Assembly: GCF_029846235.1 (NCBI RefSeq)
Contig: NZ_JARVWP010000014.1
Location: forward strand, 45,001-109,000
Source: Bradyrhizobium sp. CER78
GTDB lineage: Bacteria > Pseudomonadota > Alphaproteobacteria > Rhizobiales > Xanthobacteraceae
DNA: 64,000 nt
Direction of reading: 5' to 3'
A program made the position numbers and the translations under genes. Below the pieces are notes generated by a model. The model was given only the letters and a program-made list of their open reading frames with translations. It ran no database searches and was not told where the DNA came from. Below are positions 44,667 through 57,400 of this stretch, one piece after another (the stretch's first letter is position 1; each line of letters begins with the position of its first letter).

Positions 44667-47600
44667 ATGCAGACGATTTCCGGCGGCGTGACCGTTACCG
44701 TATCTTCTGGCACCGAAACCGGCGATACCGTCCTGAATGGCGGCACGCTGATCGTCGATCCCGGCGCCAGCGCCGTTGGCACGCAATTGAGCGGCGGCTT
44801 CATATTCGACTCCGGCACCACGACCGGCACGACGGTCTACACTGGTGGCCAGGAGCAGGTGGACTCCGGCGGCGTTGCTTCCGGCACGACGATCTCCGCA
44901 GGCGGTGCCGAGACCGTCCTGAGCGGTGGTACGCTCGTCAGCGGCGTGGTCGACGCCGGCGGCTTCCTGGCGCTGGGATTTAACCCCGGCAACGGCTCGG
45001 CCAATCTCGCCGGCGGGACCGCAAGCGGCACGATCGTGTCGGGTGGCGGTGTCAGCATCCAGTCGGGGGGGCTGGCGGTCTCGACGACCGTCACCGGCGG
45101 CGCAGGCTCCTACGGCAACGTTGCGATTTCCGCGGGCGGCTCGGCGACGAGCACGACGGTCGGGATTTCCGGCGGCCTGAACATTTCGAGTGGCGGCAGC
45201 GCCACCGGCACGACCTTGTCCGGCGGCTACGAGGTGATCTCGAACGGTGGTGTCGACAGCGGCGCCATGATTCTGTCCGGCGGCAACCAGAATATCTTGA
45301 GCGGCGGTCTCAGCGTTTCGGCCACAGTTTCCGGCGCGAACAGTTCCGGGTTCTTTGCGGCCCAATTCGTGTCGAACGGCGGCATCGCGAGCGGCACGAC
45401 AGTCGGCAGCAATGGCTTGCTGGACATCGCGGGCGGCGGCACGGTGATCGGCGAGACGGTGCTGAGCGGCGGTCGCGTCACGCTCGAAAGCGGCGCGTTG
45501 TTCACTGTTTCAGCGGGCCAGACGCTGCACGATGTCTTCGTCAAGTCGGGTGCTCTCGAAACCATCGCCTCCGGCGGTATCGAGACCGCGCTCGGTAGCA
45601 GCAGCAACAACGTCGACAACGGGCAAGTCAACGTGCTGTCGGGCGGAACGCTCGACCATATGGCCGTCAACAGCGGCGCCATCCTCGGCGTTGCCGGCAC
45701 CGTCACGAGCAATCTCTTCGTCGCCAGTGGTGGCGTGGTCAACGTCTTGTCGGGCGGCCTCATCACCGGAAGCGGCGGCGGCAGCGGCGGCCTTTTCACC
45801 GGCGACAGCGGCACCATCAACGTGATGTCCGGCGGCCAGGCCGACCATGTCGTCGTCAAGTCGGGCGGAGTGCTGAACGTCTACGGCACGACGCTGAGCA
45901 ATGTCGGCATCTCGGCCGGTGCGGTTGAGACCGTCTACTCGGGCGGCCTGATCAGCGGCACGTCCGGTTCCGGCACGGGTGTGTCGGCCGGCGCCACCTT
46001 GAACATCCTTGCCGGCGGCTCGGCCGCCTTCTTCGCCGTTTCGAGCGGCGGCACCGCGAATATCGCCGGCACCGTGCTCCGCAATCAGGCGGTCTATACC
46101 GGCGGCGTCGAGAATGTCTTTTCGGGTGGCGTCGTCACCGGCTCCAGCGGCAGCGGCACCAACATTGCCGGCGGCACCATCAACGTGGCGTCGGGCGGAA
46201 CGCTCGATCATGCTGCGCTGGTCTCCGGTGGCGTACTCAACATCAATTCCGGAGCGACGGCACACAATCTGACGTTCTCCGGATTGGGCACGCTCAATGT
46301 GGCGGGCACCATCACGTCCAGCGCCACCGTCGTTTCGGGCGGCATCGAGAATGTGCTGTCAGGCGGCATCGACATCGGTACCACGGTGTCCAGCGGCGGC
46401 CAGCAGAACGTCTACGTCCATGGCACGACGTCGAACACGCAGATCCTGTCCGGCGGCGTCGTCACGATTTCCGGTGCAGGCACGGTTGACCTGAACGGAG
46501 GAGCGACCGAGTCGGGGTCCGTGATTTTTGCCGGCGCGGGCGGCAAGCTCGAAATCGACGGCACGGCGATGCCCGGCACCGTCATCTCCGGATTCGGCAT
46601 CGGGGATACGATCAATCTCACCGGTGAGAGTGCCGCAAACATCACCGGCATCACCCTGAGTGCCGGCAATGTTCTGGCGGTCGCGACCAGCGACCATGGA
46701 ACGCTCAACCTGCAGCTTTCGCCCGGCGACACGTTCAGCGGCACGTTCAGCAGCGCCACCGACGGCGCGGGGACGGACATCACCTTCATCGATAGCTCGG
46801 CCATCAAGGTCAGCGCCGGCCAGACCTCCAGCGGCCTCGTGATCAGTGCGGGGCAGACGCTCGACGTTCTCTCGGGCGGCGCGGCGATCGGCACCGTGCT
46901 GAGCGGCGGCACCGAGAACGTGTTCGGTACCGAGCAGGGCACGACCGTCAGCAGTGGCGGCCAGCTCAATATCGACATCGGCGGCGTCGCGCATGACTTG
47001 ACCGTGTCGAGCGGCGGCACGCTCAACGTTGCGGGATCGATCACCAGCAACACGTTCCTGCTCTCCGGCGCCACCGAGAACGTCCTTGCCGGCGGCAACG
47101 CCAACGGCGTCACCGGTTCGGGCACCAGGGTTTCCGGCGGCACGCTCAACGTTCTGGTCGGCGCTACGCTCGGGCATTCCACGGTCTACGCCGGCGGCAC
47201 GCTCAACGTGTCCTCGGGCGGTGCGGCGTCCTTCCTCGCGGTGTCTTCGGGCGGCACGATGAACGTCGCCGGAACGGTGACAAGCCAGGTTGCGGTCTAT
47301 TCGAGCGGTCTCGTCGTGATCTCTTCGGGCGGCGTCGAGACGGGCGCACCCGGCAGCGGGACGGGTATCTCGGGCGGTACAGTCAGCGTGACCGCGGGCG
47401 GCCAGTTCTCCTTCTTTACGATCAACAGTGGCGGTCTCGTCGCGGTCGACAATGGCGCGACGATCCACGACCTCAGCGTCAGCAGCGGCGGCATCCTCAA
47501 CCTCGCAGGTTCTCAGACCAGCAACGCGTCGATCTACTCTGGTGGCACGGAGAACGTATCTTCGGGCGGCAGCGTGCAGAGCTTCGCCGTGTCGGGAGGC

Positions 47601-50600
47601 GCGCTGAACGTACTTTCAGGCGGCAACGCCCAGTCCTTCACGCTGTCGGGAGGCTCGCTCAACGTTTCCTCCGGAGGCCAGTCCGAGTTCTTTACCTTGT
47701 CGTCCGGAGCCTCGGCCGCGATCGCAGCCGGCGCCACTGTTCACGATCTGGCTGTATCGAGCGGGGCGACGCTCAACCTTCTCGGCGCGGCTACGAGCAA
47801 CGTGTTCGTTACGGGCGGCGGCGCGCTGAACGTCTCTGCCGGCGGCGCCATCAGCGGATCGATCAATCCGTCCGGTTTCTTCACGGTCAACGTCAACGGC
47901 ACCGTGAATGCCTCCTCAGGCGCCGCTGTCGGCGATGTTACCGTCAATAGCGGTGGCAACCTGAACCTGCAGGCCGGCGCATCGGCGCATGACGTCAACG
48001 TGAACAACGGTGGCCGGCTCAATCTCGCGGGAAGCACGACCAGCAATATCAACGTCTTCTACAGCGGGCTGGAAACCGTTTCGTCCGGAGGCGTGGCGAG
48101 CGGCACCAATGTCAACGGCGGTGAGCTCGACGTTCTCTCCGGTGGTGTGGCAAACGCCACGACCGTCAATGGCGGTCTGCTGAAATTGTACTCAGGCGGG
48201 TCGCTCAGTGGCGTCTCGGTCAACAATTTCGGCGCCGTTGAACTCGTCAGCGGAGCGTCCGTTTCGCAGCTTACCAACACGACGTTCGGTGGCGGCACCA
48301 ACCTCGAGGTGGGCCCTGGCGCTGTCGTGAGCGGCTATCCGGTGAGTACCGGCCTGATCCTCGACGTGCTGTCGGGCGGCCTGACCTCCGCCATCACCCT
48401 TACGGCCAATGGGATGGAGAGCGTGCTGTCGGGCGGCACGGCCTTGGGCACCGTTGTTGGCAATGCCGGCTTCATGCAGCTCGGCGTTCCGCCGTACCAG
48501 GGGCAGGGTGGTGCGGCCGGCGGAACGGCGAGCAACACGACGGTGTCGGGCGGTCAGCTCAGCGTGAACTCCGGTGGCCTCGCGGTGTCCACCACGATTG
48601 CCGGCGGCGGCGCGCAAGTTACCTCGGGCGGTGTAGCGTCCGCAACGACGATCTCCAACTTCGGCGGCATGACCGTGCTGAGCGGCGGCACGGCGGCCAA
48701 CACGACGGTGCTGAGCGGCGGCTTCTTCCAGATCGGCCAGGGACCGTTCAACGGCATTCTCGGATCGGCCGGTGGCAGCGCGACGGGCACGATCTTGTCC
48801 GGCGGATTCGAGGCGATCTCCAGAGGTGGCGTCGATTCCGGCGCCACGATTCTGTCTGGCGGCAACCAGAATGTCTCGGCGGGCGGCCTCAGTATTGGAG
48901 CCAAGGTCTCCAGCGGCGGTTTCCTGACAGCCGCGAATCTCGGCGCGACGTCGAACACGCAAATATCGTCGGGCGGCGTGGTCACGATCTCGGCCGGTGG
49001 CATCGTCGATCTGAACGGCGGATCGACCGAAAGCGGGGCGGTGATCTTCTCCGGCGCCGGCGGCAAGCTCGAGATCGACGGGATATCGATGCCGACCACG
49101 GTCGTCAACGGCCTGGCGATCGGAGACACCATCGATCTGACCGGCGTCAGCATGTCGGAGATCACCAGTGTCGGCCTCGGCGCCGGCAACGTGCTGACGA
49201 TCGCGACCAACGATCACGGCACGCTCAGCATTCAGCTCGATCCGGGCCAGAGCTTTGCCAACCAGTTTGGCAGCAGCGCGGACGGTAGCGGCACCGACAT
49301 CTACCTTGTCAGCAACGGTGCCGGAAATATCACCGTGAGCAACGGCCAGACCAGCTCGGGTCTGGTGATCAGCAACGGTCAGACGCTGATGGTGCAGGCC
49401 GGCGGCACGGTGAACAACACCGTCATTCACGGCGGCCTCGAGAACGACAGCGGCACCGCGATCGGCACCATCGTTTCCGCTGGCTCCGAGGTGGTCTATT
49501 CCGGCGGCGTGACGTCGAGCGCGACCGTGGAGACAGGCGGCGGCATACATATTTCCGGCGGCAGTGCCGTCAGCGTAACCGTCGCCGCCGCCGGCTACAT
49601 GGAAATGGACGGCGGAAGTGCAACCGGCACCACGATTCTGTCCGGCGGCTATGAAGCCGTGAAGAGCGGCGGCGTCGAATCCGGCGCCGTGATCCTGGCC
49701 GGCAACGAGTCCGTTTCAGCGGGCGGCGTCAGCATTTCCGCGCAGATCGCGGGATCCAACAACAGCAGCTACGGCGTATTGACGGTTTCCTCCGGCGGAG
49801 CGGCTTCGCAAACCCAGGTTGGCAGCTTCGGCGGCCTCACCGTGCTCGGCGGCGGCACGGCGACGGGCACTGTCGTGTCCAGCCAGGGATACCTCGACCT
49901 CGGTCTGACGCCCTTTGGCAGCAATGCCGGCTCGGCCGGCGGCAGCGCCACGGGAACGATTCTGTCCGGCGGCTACGAGTCCATCATAAGCGGCGGCGTG
50001 GACACCGGCGCCCGGATTCTGGCCGGCGCCAACCAGAACGTCCTTGCCGGAGGTGAAAGCATCTCAGCGACTGTGTCCGGCATGAACGCTCCCGGACTGT
50101 TGGCGATATTGACGGTTTCGGGCGGCGTTGCCCTCGATCCGACGATCGGAAGCGGCGGGCAATTGGCGATTTTCGCCGGTGGTACCGTTTCGGGCGAAAA
50201 CATTCTCAGCGGCGGGGCCATCTTCGTCGGCAGCGGCGGCACCTACACCGTGTCCTCCAGCGCCCTTCCGGGGCACGACATATCTGTTTCAAGCGGCGGT
50301 TCGCTGATCGTGGACGGCACGACGCTCAGCCATGTCTTCATCGGTTCCGGCGGGACCGAGACCGTTTCCTCAGGCGGTTATGCAACAGGCAACGCCAGCA
50401 ATTTCACCGGCGATACCGGCACGATCAATATTCTGTCCGGTGGCAAGGCCGACCATATCCTGGTCAGCAGCGGCGGTGTCCTGAACGTCATGTCGGGCGC
50501 GCTGATCAGCGGCGGCACGGGTAACGGGACAGGTGTGTCCGCCGGCGGCGTGGTGAATATCTCGGCCGGTGGCTCGGCCTCAAATATCGGCGTGTCGAGC

Positions 50601-53600
50601 GGAGCGATCGTCAACATTGCCGGCACGATGCTCCACAATATGGGTGTCTATGGCGGCGGTACCGCGAACGTCTTGTCCGGCGGCGTCGTCACCGGCATCC
50701 CCGGCAGCGGTACGGGCATTTCAGGCGGCACGGTCAACGTCAGTTCGGGTGCCGAGTTCGACCATGCCGCGCTGCTTTCCGGTGGCGTGCTCAACATTTC
50801 TGCCGGGGCTTCGGCACACAATCTGACTTTCTCCGGATCCGGTACGATCAATGTGGCCGGCACGATCACATCCAACGTCACGGTTGTATCTGGCGGCATT
50901 GAGAATGTGCTCTCGGGCGGTATCGACATCGGTACGACCGTCTCCAGCGGCGGCACCGAGATCGTATTGTCCCACGGCACCACGTCGAACACGCAAATCA
51001 TGGCTGGTGGCGTGCTCACGATTTCCGGCGGCACGGCCGATCTCGGCGGCGGCGCCGCGGAGGCCGGATCGGTGGTGTTTGTCGGCCCCAACGGCAAGCT
51101 TGAGATCGATGGCACGGCGATGCCGACCACGGTCATCTCCGGGCTCGCAGTCGCGGATACGATCAACCTGACCGGCGTGAGCATGTCGGAGATCACGAGC
51201 GTCGGTCTCGGCGCCGGCAATGTCCTGGATATCGTGACCAACGACCACGGCACCTTGGCGATCCAGCTCGATCCAAGCCAGACCTTCAGCACGCAATTCG
51301 GCAGCGCCGCTGACGGCGCCGGCACCGATATCTACCTGGTCGCCAGCAGTGGCGGGACCAGTGGCAACATCGTTGTCAGCAATGGCCAGGTCAGCGCCGG
51401 TCTGGTGATCAGCGGTGGCCAGACCTTGACCGTGCAGTCGGGCGGCACCGCTCTGAACACAGTGCTTCAAGGCGGCATCGAGCTCGACAGCGGAGTGACG
51501 GTCGGCACGGTCGTGTCGAGTGGTGGTCAGTTGCAGGTCTCGTCCGGCGGCCATGCGACCAGCACGACGGTGTCGAATGGCGGTACAGCGACAGTGCTTT
51601 CGGGCGGCCTGGCCGACAATTTGTTTGTTTCCAGTGGCGGTACGCTCAACGTCCTTGGCACCGTCCAAAGCCAGACGAGGGTGTTCGCTGGCGGCACCGA
51701 AAACATCTCGTCGGGTGGCCTGATCTCCGGCGCGACGGGCTCCGGGACCGGCGTTTCCGCAGGCGGCGTGCTGAACGTTCTCGCTGGTGGTTCGGCCGCC
51801 CATGTCGGCGTGTCGAGCGGCGGCACGTTCAACGTTTTCGGCAACGTGCTGAGCAACACCGCCATCTACGGCGGCGGCGTCGAAAACGTCCTGTCGGGCG
51901 GGTCGATCTCCGGAGCGAGCGGATCCGGTACCGGCGTTTCGGGCGGCACGCTGAACCTGTCGGCTGGCGGCTCAGCGTCCTATGTCGGCGTATCGAGCGG
52001 CGGTGTCTTCAACGTCGCCGGTACGGTGCTCAGCTCTGTCGCCGTGTACAGCGGCGGCGTCGAGAACGTGTTGTCGGGCGGCGTGGTCCAGGGTGTGTCC
52101 GGAGGCTTTGGCACCGCGATCTCCGGTGGTACGGTCAACGTGCAGTCGGGCGCTACGGCGACTGCAATGTTCGTCTATGCCAGCGGTGCTCTGAACGACA
52201 GCGGCATCGTGACCAACCAGTTCGTGCTTAGCGGCGGGGTGGAAACCGTTTCGTCCGGTGGTGTCGCGTCGCAAGTGGCGGTTTCGGCCGGCGGTCTGCT
52301 CGACATTCTCGCCGGGGGCTCGGCGACTGGTATCGGCGATGCCGGGAGGGTCGTCGTCGAAGCCGGCGGCACCGCCGACCACATCATCGTTTCGTCCGGC
52401 GGCGTGCTCAGCGTCGGCGGCACCATCACCAGCAATACCGGCGTGTTGGCCGGCGGCATCGAGACTGTGCTGTCCGGCGGGCTCATCTCTGGTGCGGCCG
52501 GATCCGGAACGGGAATTTCGGGCGGCACGATCAACCTGCAGGCCGGCGGATCGGCCTTCTACGTCGGCGTTTCGAGCGGCGGCACGTTCAACGTATCCGG
52601 CTATGTGGGTGCCGGGGCGGTGTACAGTGGAGGCGTGGAGACCGTTTATTCGGGTGGACTGATCTCGGGTGGCGCTGGAATCGGAACGGGGGTCTCGGGC
52701 GGCGGCATACTGACGGTACTCGCGGGCGGCTCGGCCGCATGGGTGGGCGTTTCGAGTGGCGGCGTTTTCAACGTGTCCGGCACCTTCCTCAACAATGGGG
52801 GCGTCTATGCCGGCGGCGTGGAGAATGTTTTCTCGGGTGGCGTTGTCACCGGCGTGACAAGCTCGGGGACGGGCATATCCGGCGGCACGGTCAACGTATT
52901 TGGCGGCGGTGCGCTGGATCACGCGACGGTTTCCAGCGGTGGCTTTCTCAACATCTCCGCTGGCGGCACGGCACATCACCTTACGGTGTCGAGCGGCGGC
53001 ACCATGAACGTTGCAGGCACGACCACCAGCAACGTGGTGGTTACGGACAGCGGTGTCGAGACCGTGCTGTCCGGTGGACTGATCTCCGGAACCTCCGGCT
53101 CGGGGACCGTCATTTCCTCCGGCGGCATCGTGAACCTTCAGGCCGGTGGCGCAGCGGCTTATCTGACCGTTTCGAGCGGCGGCACGTTCAATGTGTCGGG
53201 TACCGTGCTCAGCAACGTGACCGTTTCTGCCGGCGGCGTTGAAAATATCTTCTCGGGTGGCGTTGTCGGCGGCGCGTCGGGCTCCGGGACGTCCATATCC
53301 GGTGGCACCTTGAACGTACTTGCGGGCGGTTCACTCGCGCAAGTGACGGCCTGGAGCGGCGGCACGCTGAACGTCTCCGCTGGTGGTGCCGCGCACAACA
53401 TCACGGTGTCGAGTGGCGGCACCATGAATGTTGCCGGCACGATCACCAGCAACACGCTGGTCACGGACACCGGTGTGGAGAACGTGCTGTCCGGCGGACT
53501 GATCTCCGGGGTCACGAGCTCCGGGACCGGAGTTTTGGCTGGAGGCATCCTGAACGTTCTGGCCGGTGGTTCGGCTGTTCACGTCGGTGTGTCGAGCGGC

Positions 53601-54434
53601 GGCACCTTCAATGTTGCAGGCCAGGTGCTCAGCAACACGGCCGTCTACAGCGGCGGCATCGAGAACGTGTTGTCCGGTGGATCGATCTCCGGCGCGAGCG
53701 GATCCGGTACGGGCATTTCGGGCGGTACGCTCAACGTACTGGCAGGCGGTTCGGCCAGCTATGTCGGCGTGTCGAGCGGCGGCACGTTCAACGTGTCGGG
53801 CACCGTGTTCCGAAACGTGGGCGTCTATGCCGGCGGTATCGAGAATGTTTTCTCGGGTGGCGTCGTCACCGGCGCGCCAGGCTCCGGGACGGCCATATCG
53901 GGTGGTACGGTCAACGTATTTTCGGGCGGCGCGCTGGATCACTCGACGGTTTCGAGCGGCGGCGTGTTGAACATTTCTGCGGGCGCAACGGCGAACAGCA
54001 TCGCGGTGTCGAGCGGTGGCATGTTCAACGTTGCCGGCGCGGTGACGAGCAACGTCGCGGTATTTGCTGGAGGTACTGAGGTTGTATCTTCCGGCGGCTC
54101 CACGGGGCCTGTCACGATCTCCGGCGGTTCGGTCGAACTGCAGGCCGGCAGCGTCGCGAGCGGCGGCATCACCTTCAGCGGCTCCGGCGGGCAGCTCAAG
54201 ATCGACGGGACGTCTTTGTCCGGAACGACCATCAGCGGGCTGGTTCTGGGCGACAGCATCGATCTTGCTGGCCTCAATTTCGTATCGGGCGGCTCGGCGA
54301 CCTTGCTTCCGAGCAATGTCCTGCACGTCACGGAGGGGGCCTCCTCCTTCGATCTGCAGCTTGATGCGACACCTGGCGTGCGGTTCGGCGTGAGCGCGGA
54401 TTCCGGCACCGGCACTCTGGTCGCGACCCGTGCA
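44667..54434 (+). repeat. Strand-loop-strand (AIDA/TibA-type) repeat array
   Basis: About 9.8 kb of degenerate coding repeats with a basic unit near 57-60 bp (GG-Gly, TCGAGCGGCGG and AACGTG words recur). The units group into longer motifs such as SGTGISGGTLNVLAGGSA, repeated many times between 51.7 and 54.0 kb with very high similarity. Confidence 0.9.
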
Positions 54435-57400
54435 GATAACCCGCCGGTCACGACGGCGGCCAACGTGACGGCAGTCCTCGGTGAGACCTCTGTACTGGCC
54501 TCCGCGCTCTTCAACTTTACGGACGCCGATGGCGATGCCATCACTCAATTTGCGTTCTGGGACACGCAAGGCAACGGACACTGGACTATCAACGGCGTCA
54601 CCCAGGCCACCAACCAGGAGATCGATGTTTCCGCGGCGAACCTGTCGCAGGTGAGCTACGTGTTCGGTCCAAGCGGTTCGACCGATACGCTTTTCGTACG
54701 CGCCAATGACGGCACGCTTTGGGGCAGCTGGACTCAATTCACGGCAAAGGCGTTTGTCGATACTCCGCCGACCGTGATCGCCAACAACAGCAACGTCACT
54801 GCGGCGCACGGCCAAACGTCGGTTGCGGCATCGACCCTGTTCACGGTGTCCGATCCGGATGTTGGGCAATCGATGACCCAGTTCGCGTTCTGGGACACCG
54901 GCGGCAACGGCCACTGGGTGGTGAATGGCATTACCCAGCTGGCCAACACCGAGATCGATGTGTCGGCGGCGAACCTGTCGCAGGTGAGCTATGTCTTCGG
55001 GCCGACAGGGTCGATGCCCGATACGCTTTACATAAGAGCGAACGACGGAATGCTGTGGGGCGCCTGGACGGCGTTCACCGCAACACCGGGGCCCGACCAG
55101 GCGCCGGTTGTGACGGCGCAGAACGTGACAGCAACCCATGGAGAGGCATCGGCGCTTGCCACGACCCTGTTCTCGGTGACGGACGGCGACCACGACACCC
55201 TCACCCAGTTCGCGTTCTGGGACACCGGCGGCAACGGCCACTGGGTGGTGAATGGTGTCAACCAGCAGGCCAACACCGAGATCGACGTCTCGGCGGCGAA
55301 CTTGTCGCAGGTGAGCTACGTGTTCGGACCAACGGGGTCGGCACCCGATACGCTGTATGTCAGGGCCAATGACGGCTTCCTGTGGGGCGCCTGGACGCCG
55401 TTCACCGCAACACCGGGGCCCGACCAGGCTCCGGTTGTGACGGCGCAGAACGTGACAGCAACCCATGGAGAGGCATCGGCGCTCGCAACGACCCTGTTCT
55501 CGGTGACCGACGGCGATCACGACACCCTCACCCAGTTCGCGTTCTGGGACACCGGCGGCAACGGCCATTGGACGGTGAATGGTGTCACCCAGCAGGCCAA
55601 CACCGAGATCGACGTGTCGGCGGCGAACCTGTCGCAGGTGAGCTATGTGTTCGGGCCGACAGGGTCGGCACCCGATACGCTGTATGTCAGGGCCAACGAC
55701 GGCTACGTGTGGGGCGGCTGGACGGCGTTCACGGCAACACCGGGGCCTGACCGCGCGCCGATCGTGACGGCGCCGAACGTGACAGTCGTCGCTGGAGAGA
55801 CGTCAGCGCCCGCCACGACCCTGTTCTCGGCCACGGACCCCGATGGCGACGCGATCACCCAGTACGCGTTCTGGGACACCGGCGGCAGCGGTCACTGGGT
55901 GGTGAACGGTGTTGCGCAGGCGGCCAATACCGAGATCGATGTATCGGCGGCGAACCTGTCGCAGGTGAGCTACGTGTTCGGGCCGCCCGGCTCAGCGCCC
56001 GATACGCTGTATATCAGGGCCAACGACGGCTATCTGTGGGGCACTTGGACGGCGTTCACGGCCCCGCCGGGAGCCGACCAAGCGCCGGTTGTGACGGCGC
56101 AGAACGTGACAGCAACCCATGGAGAGATATCGGCGCTCGCATCGAGCCTGTTCTCGGCCACGGATGCCGACGGCAACGCGATCACCCAGTATGCGTTCTG
56201 GGACACCGGTGGAAGCGGCCACTGGGTGGTGAATGGTGTCGCGCAGCAGGCCAACACCGAGATCGATGTGTCGGCGGCGAACCTGTCGCAGGTGAGCTAC
56301 GTGTTCGGCCCCGGCGGTTCGCCGGCGGATACGCTCTATGTGCGAGCCAATGACGGCATGTTGTGGGGCGCCTGGACGGCGTTCACGGCAACACCGGGGC
56401 CTGACCACGCGCCGGTTGTGATCGCGCCGAACGTGACAGTAACCCCGGGAGAGACGACAACACTCGCCTCGAGCCTGTTCACGACCTCGGACGCCGACAA
56501 CGATATCATGACCCAGTATGCGTTCTGGGACACCGGCGGCAACGGTCACTGGGTGGTGAATGGTGTCGCGCAGGCGGCCAACACCGAGATCGACGTGTCG
56601 GCGGCGAACCTGTCGCAGGTGAGCTACGTGTTCGGGCCGAGCGGGGCGCCGTCCGATACGCTGTACATCAGGGCCAACGATGGCTTCATGTGGGGTGCCT
56701 GGACGGCGTTCACGGCCCCGTCGGGGTCCGATCATCCGCCGGTCGTGACCGCGCAGAACGTGGCAGCAATCCACGGAGAGACGTCAGCGCTCGCCTCGAG
56801 CCTGTTCTCGGCCACGGATACCGACCACAACACCATCACCCAGTATGCGTTCTGGGACACCGGCGGCAATGGCCACTGGGTCGTGAACGGTGTCGCGCAG
56901 GCAGCCAACACCGAGATCGATGTGTCGGCGGCGAACCTGTCGCAGGTCAGCTACGTGTTCGGGCCGACCGGCACCCCGCCCGACACATTATACGTCAGGG
57001 CCAACGATGGCCTTTTGTGGGGCACCTGGACGGCGTTCACGGCAACGCCGGGGCCTGACCACGCTCCGGTCGTGACGGCGGCGAGCGCGACCGGGATTCA
57101 CGACCATTCGGTCGCGGCCTCGAGCCTGTTCACGGCGGTGGACGCCGACAACGACGCGATCACCCAGTATGCGTTCTGGGACACCGGCGGCAACGGTCAC
57201 TGGGTGGTGAATGGTGTCGCGCAGGCGGCCAACACGGAGATCGACGTCTCGGCGGCGAACCTGTCGCAGGTGAGCTACGTGTTCGGCCCCGGCGGTTCGC
57301 CGGCGGATCTGCTCTACGTGCGAGCCAATGACGGCATGTTGTGGGGCAGCTGGACGGCGTTCTCGGCGACCGCAACCAACCAGACGCCGACGGTGTCGGC

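Noticed and set aside
53331..55568. A 745-codon minus-strand frame, and similar long ones at 48192-49550 and 50721-51803
   Set aside because: All are antisense to the giant repeat gene and inherit its repeat pattern. They have no independent motifs or ribosome binding sites.
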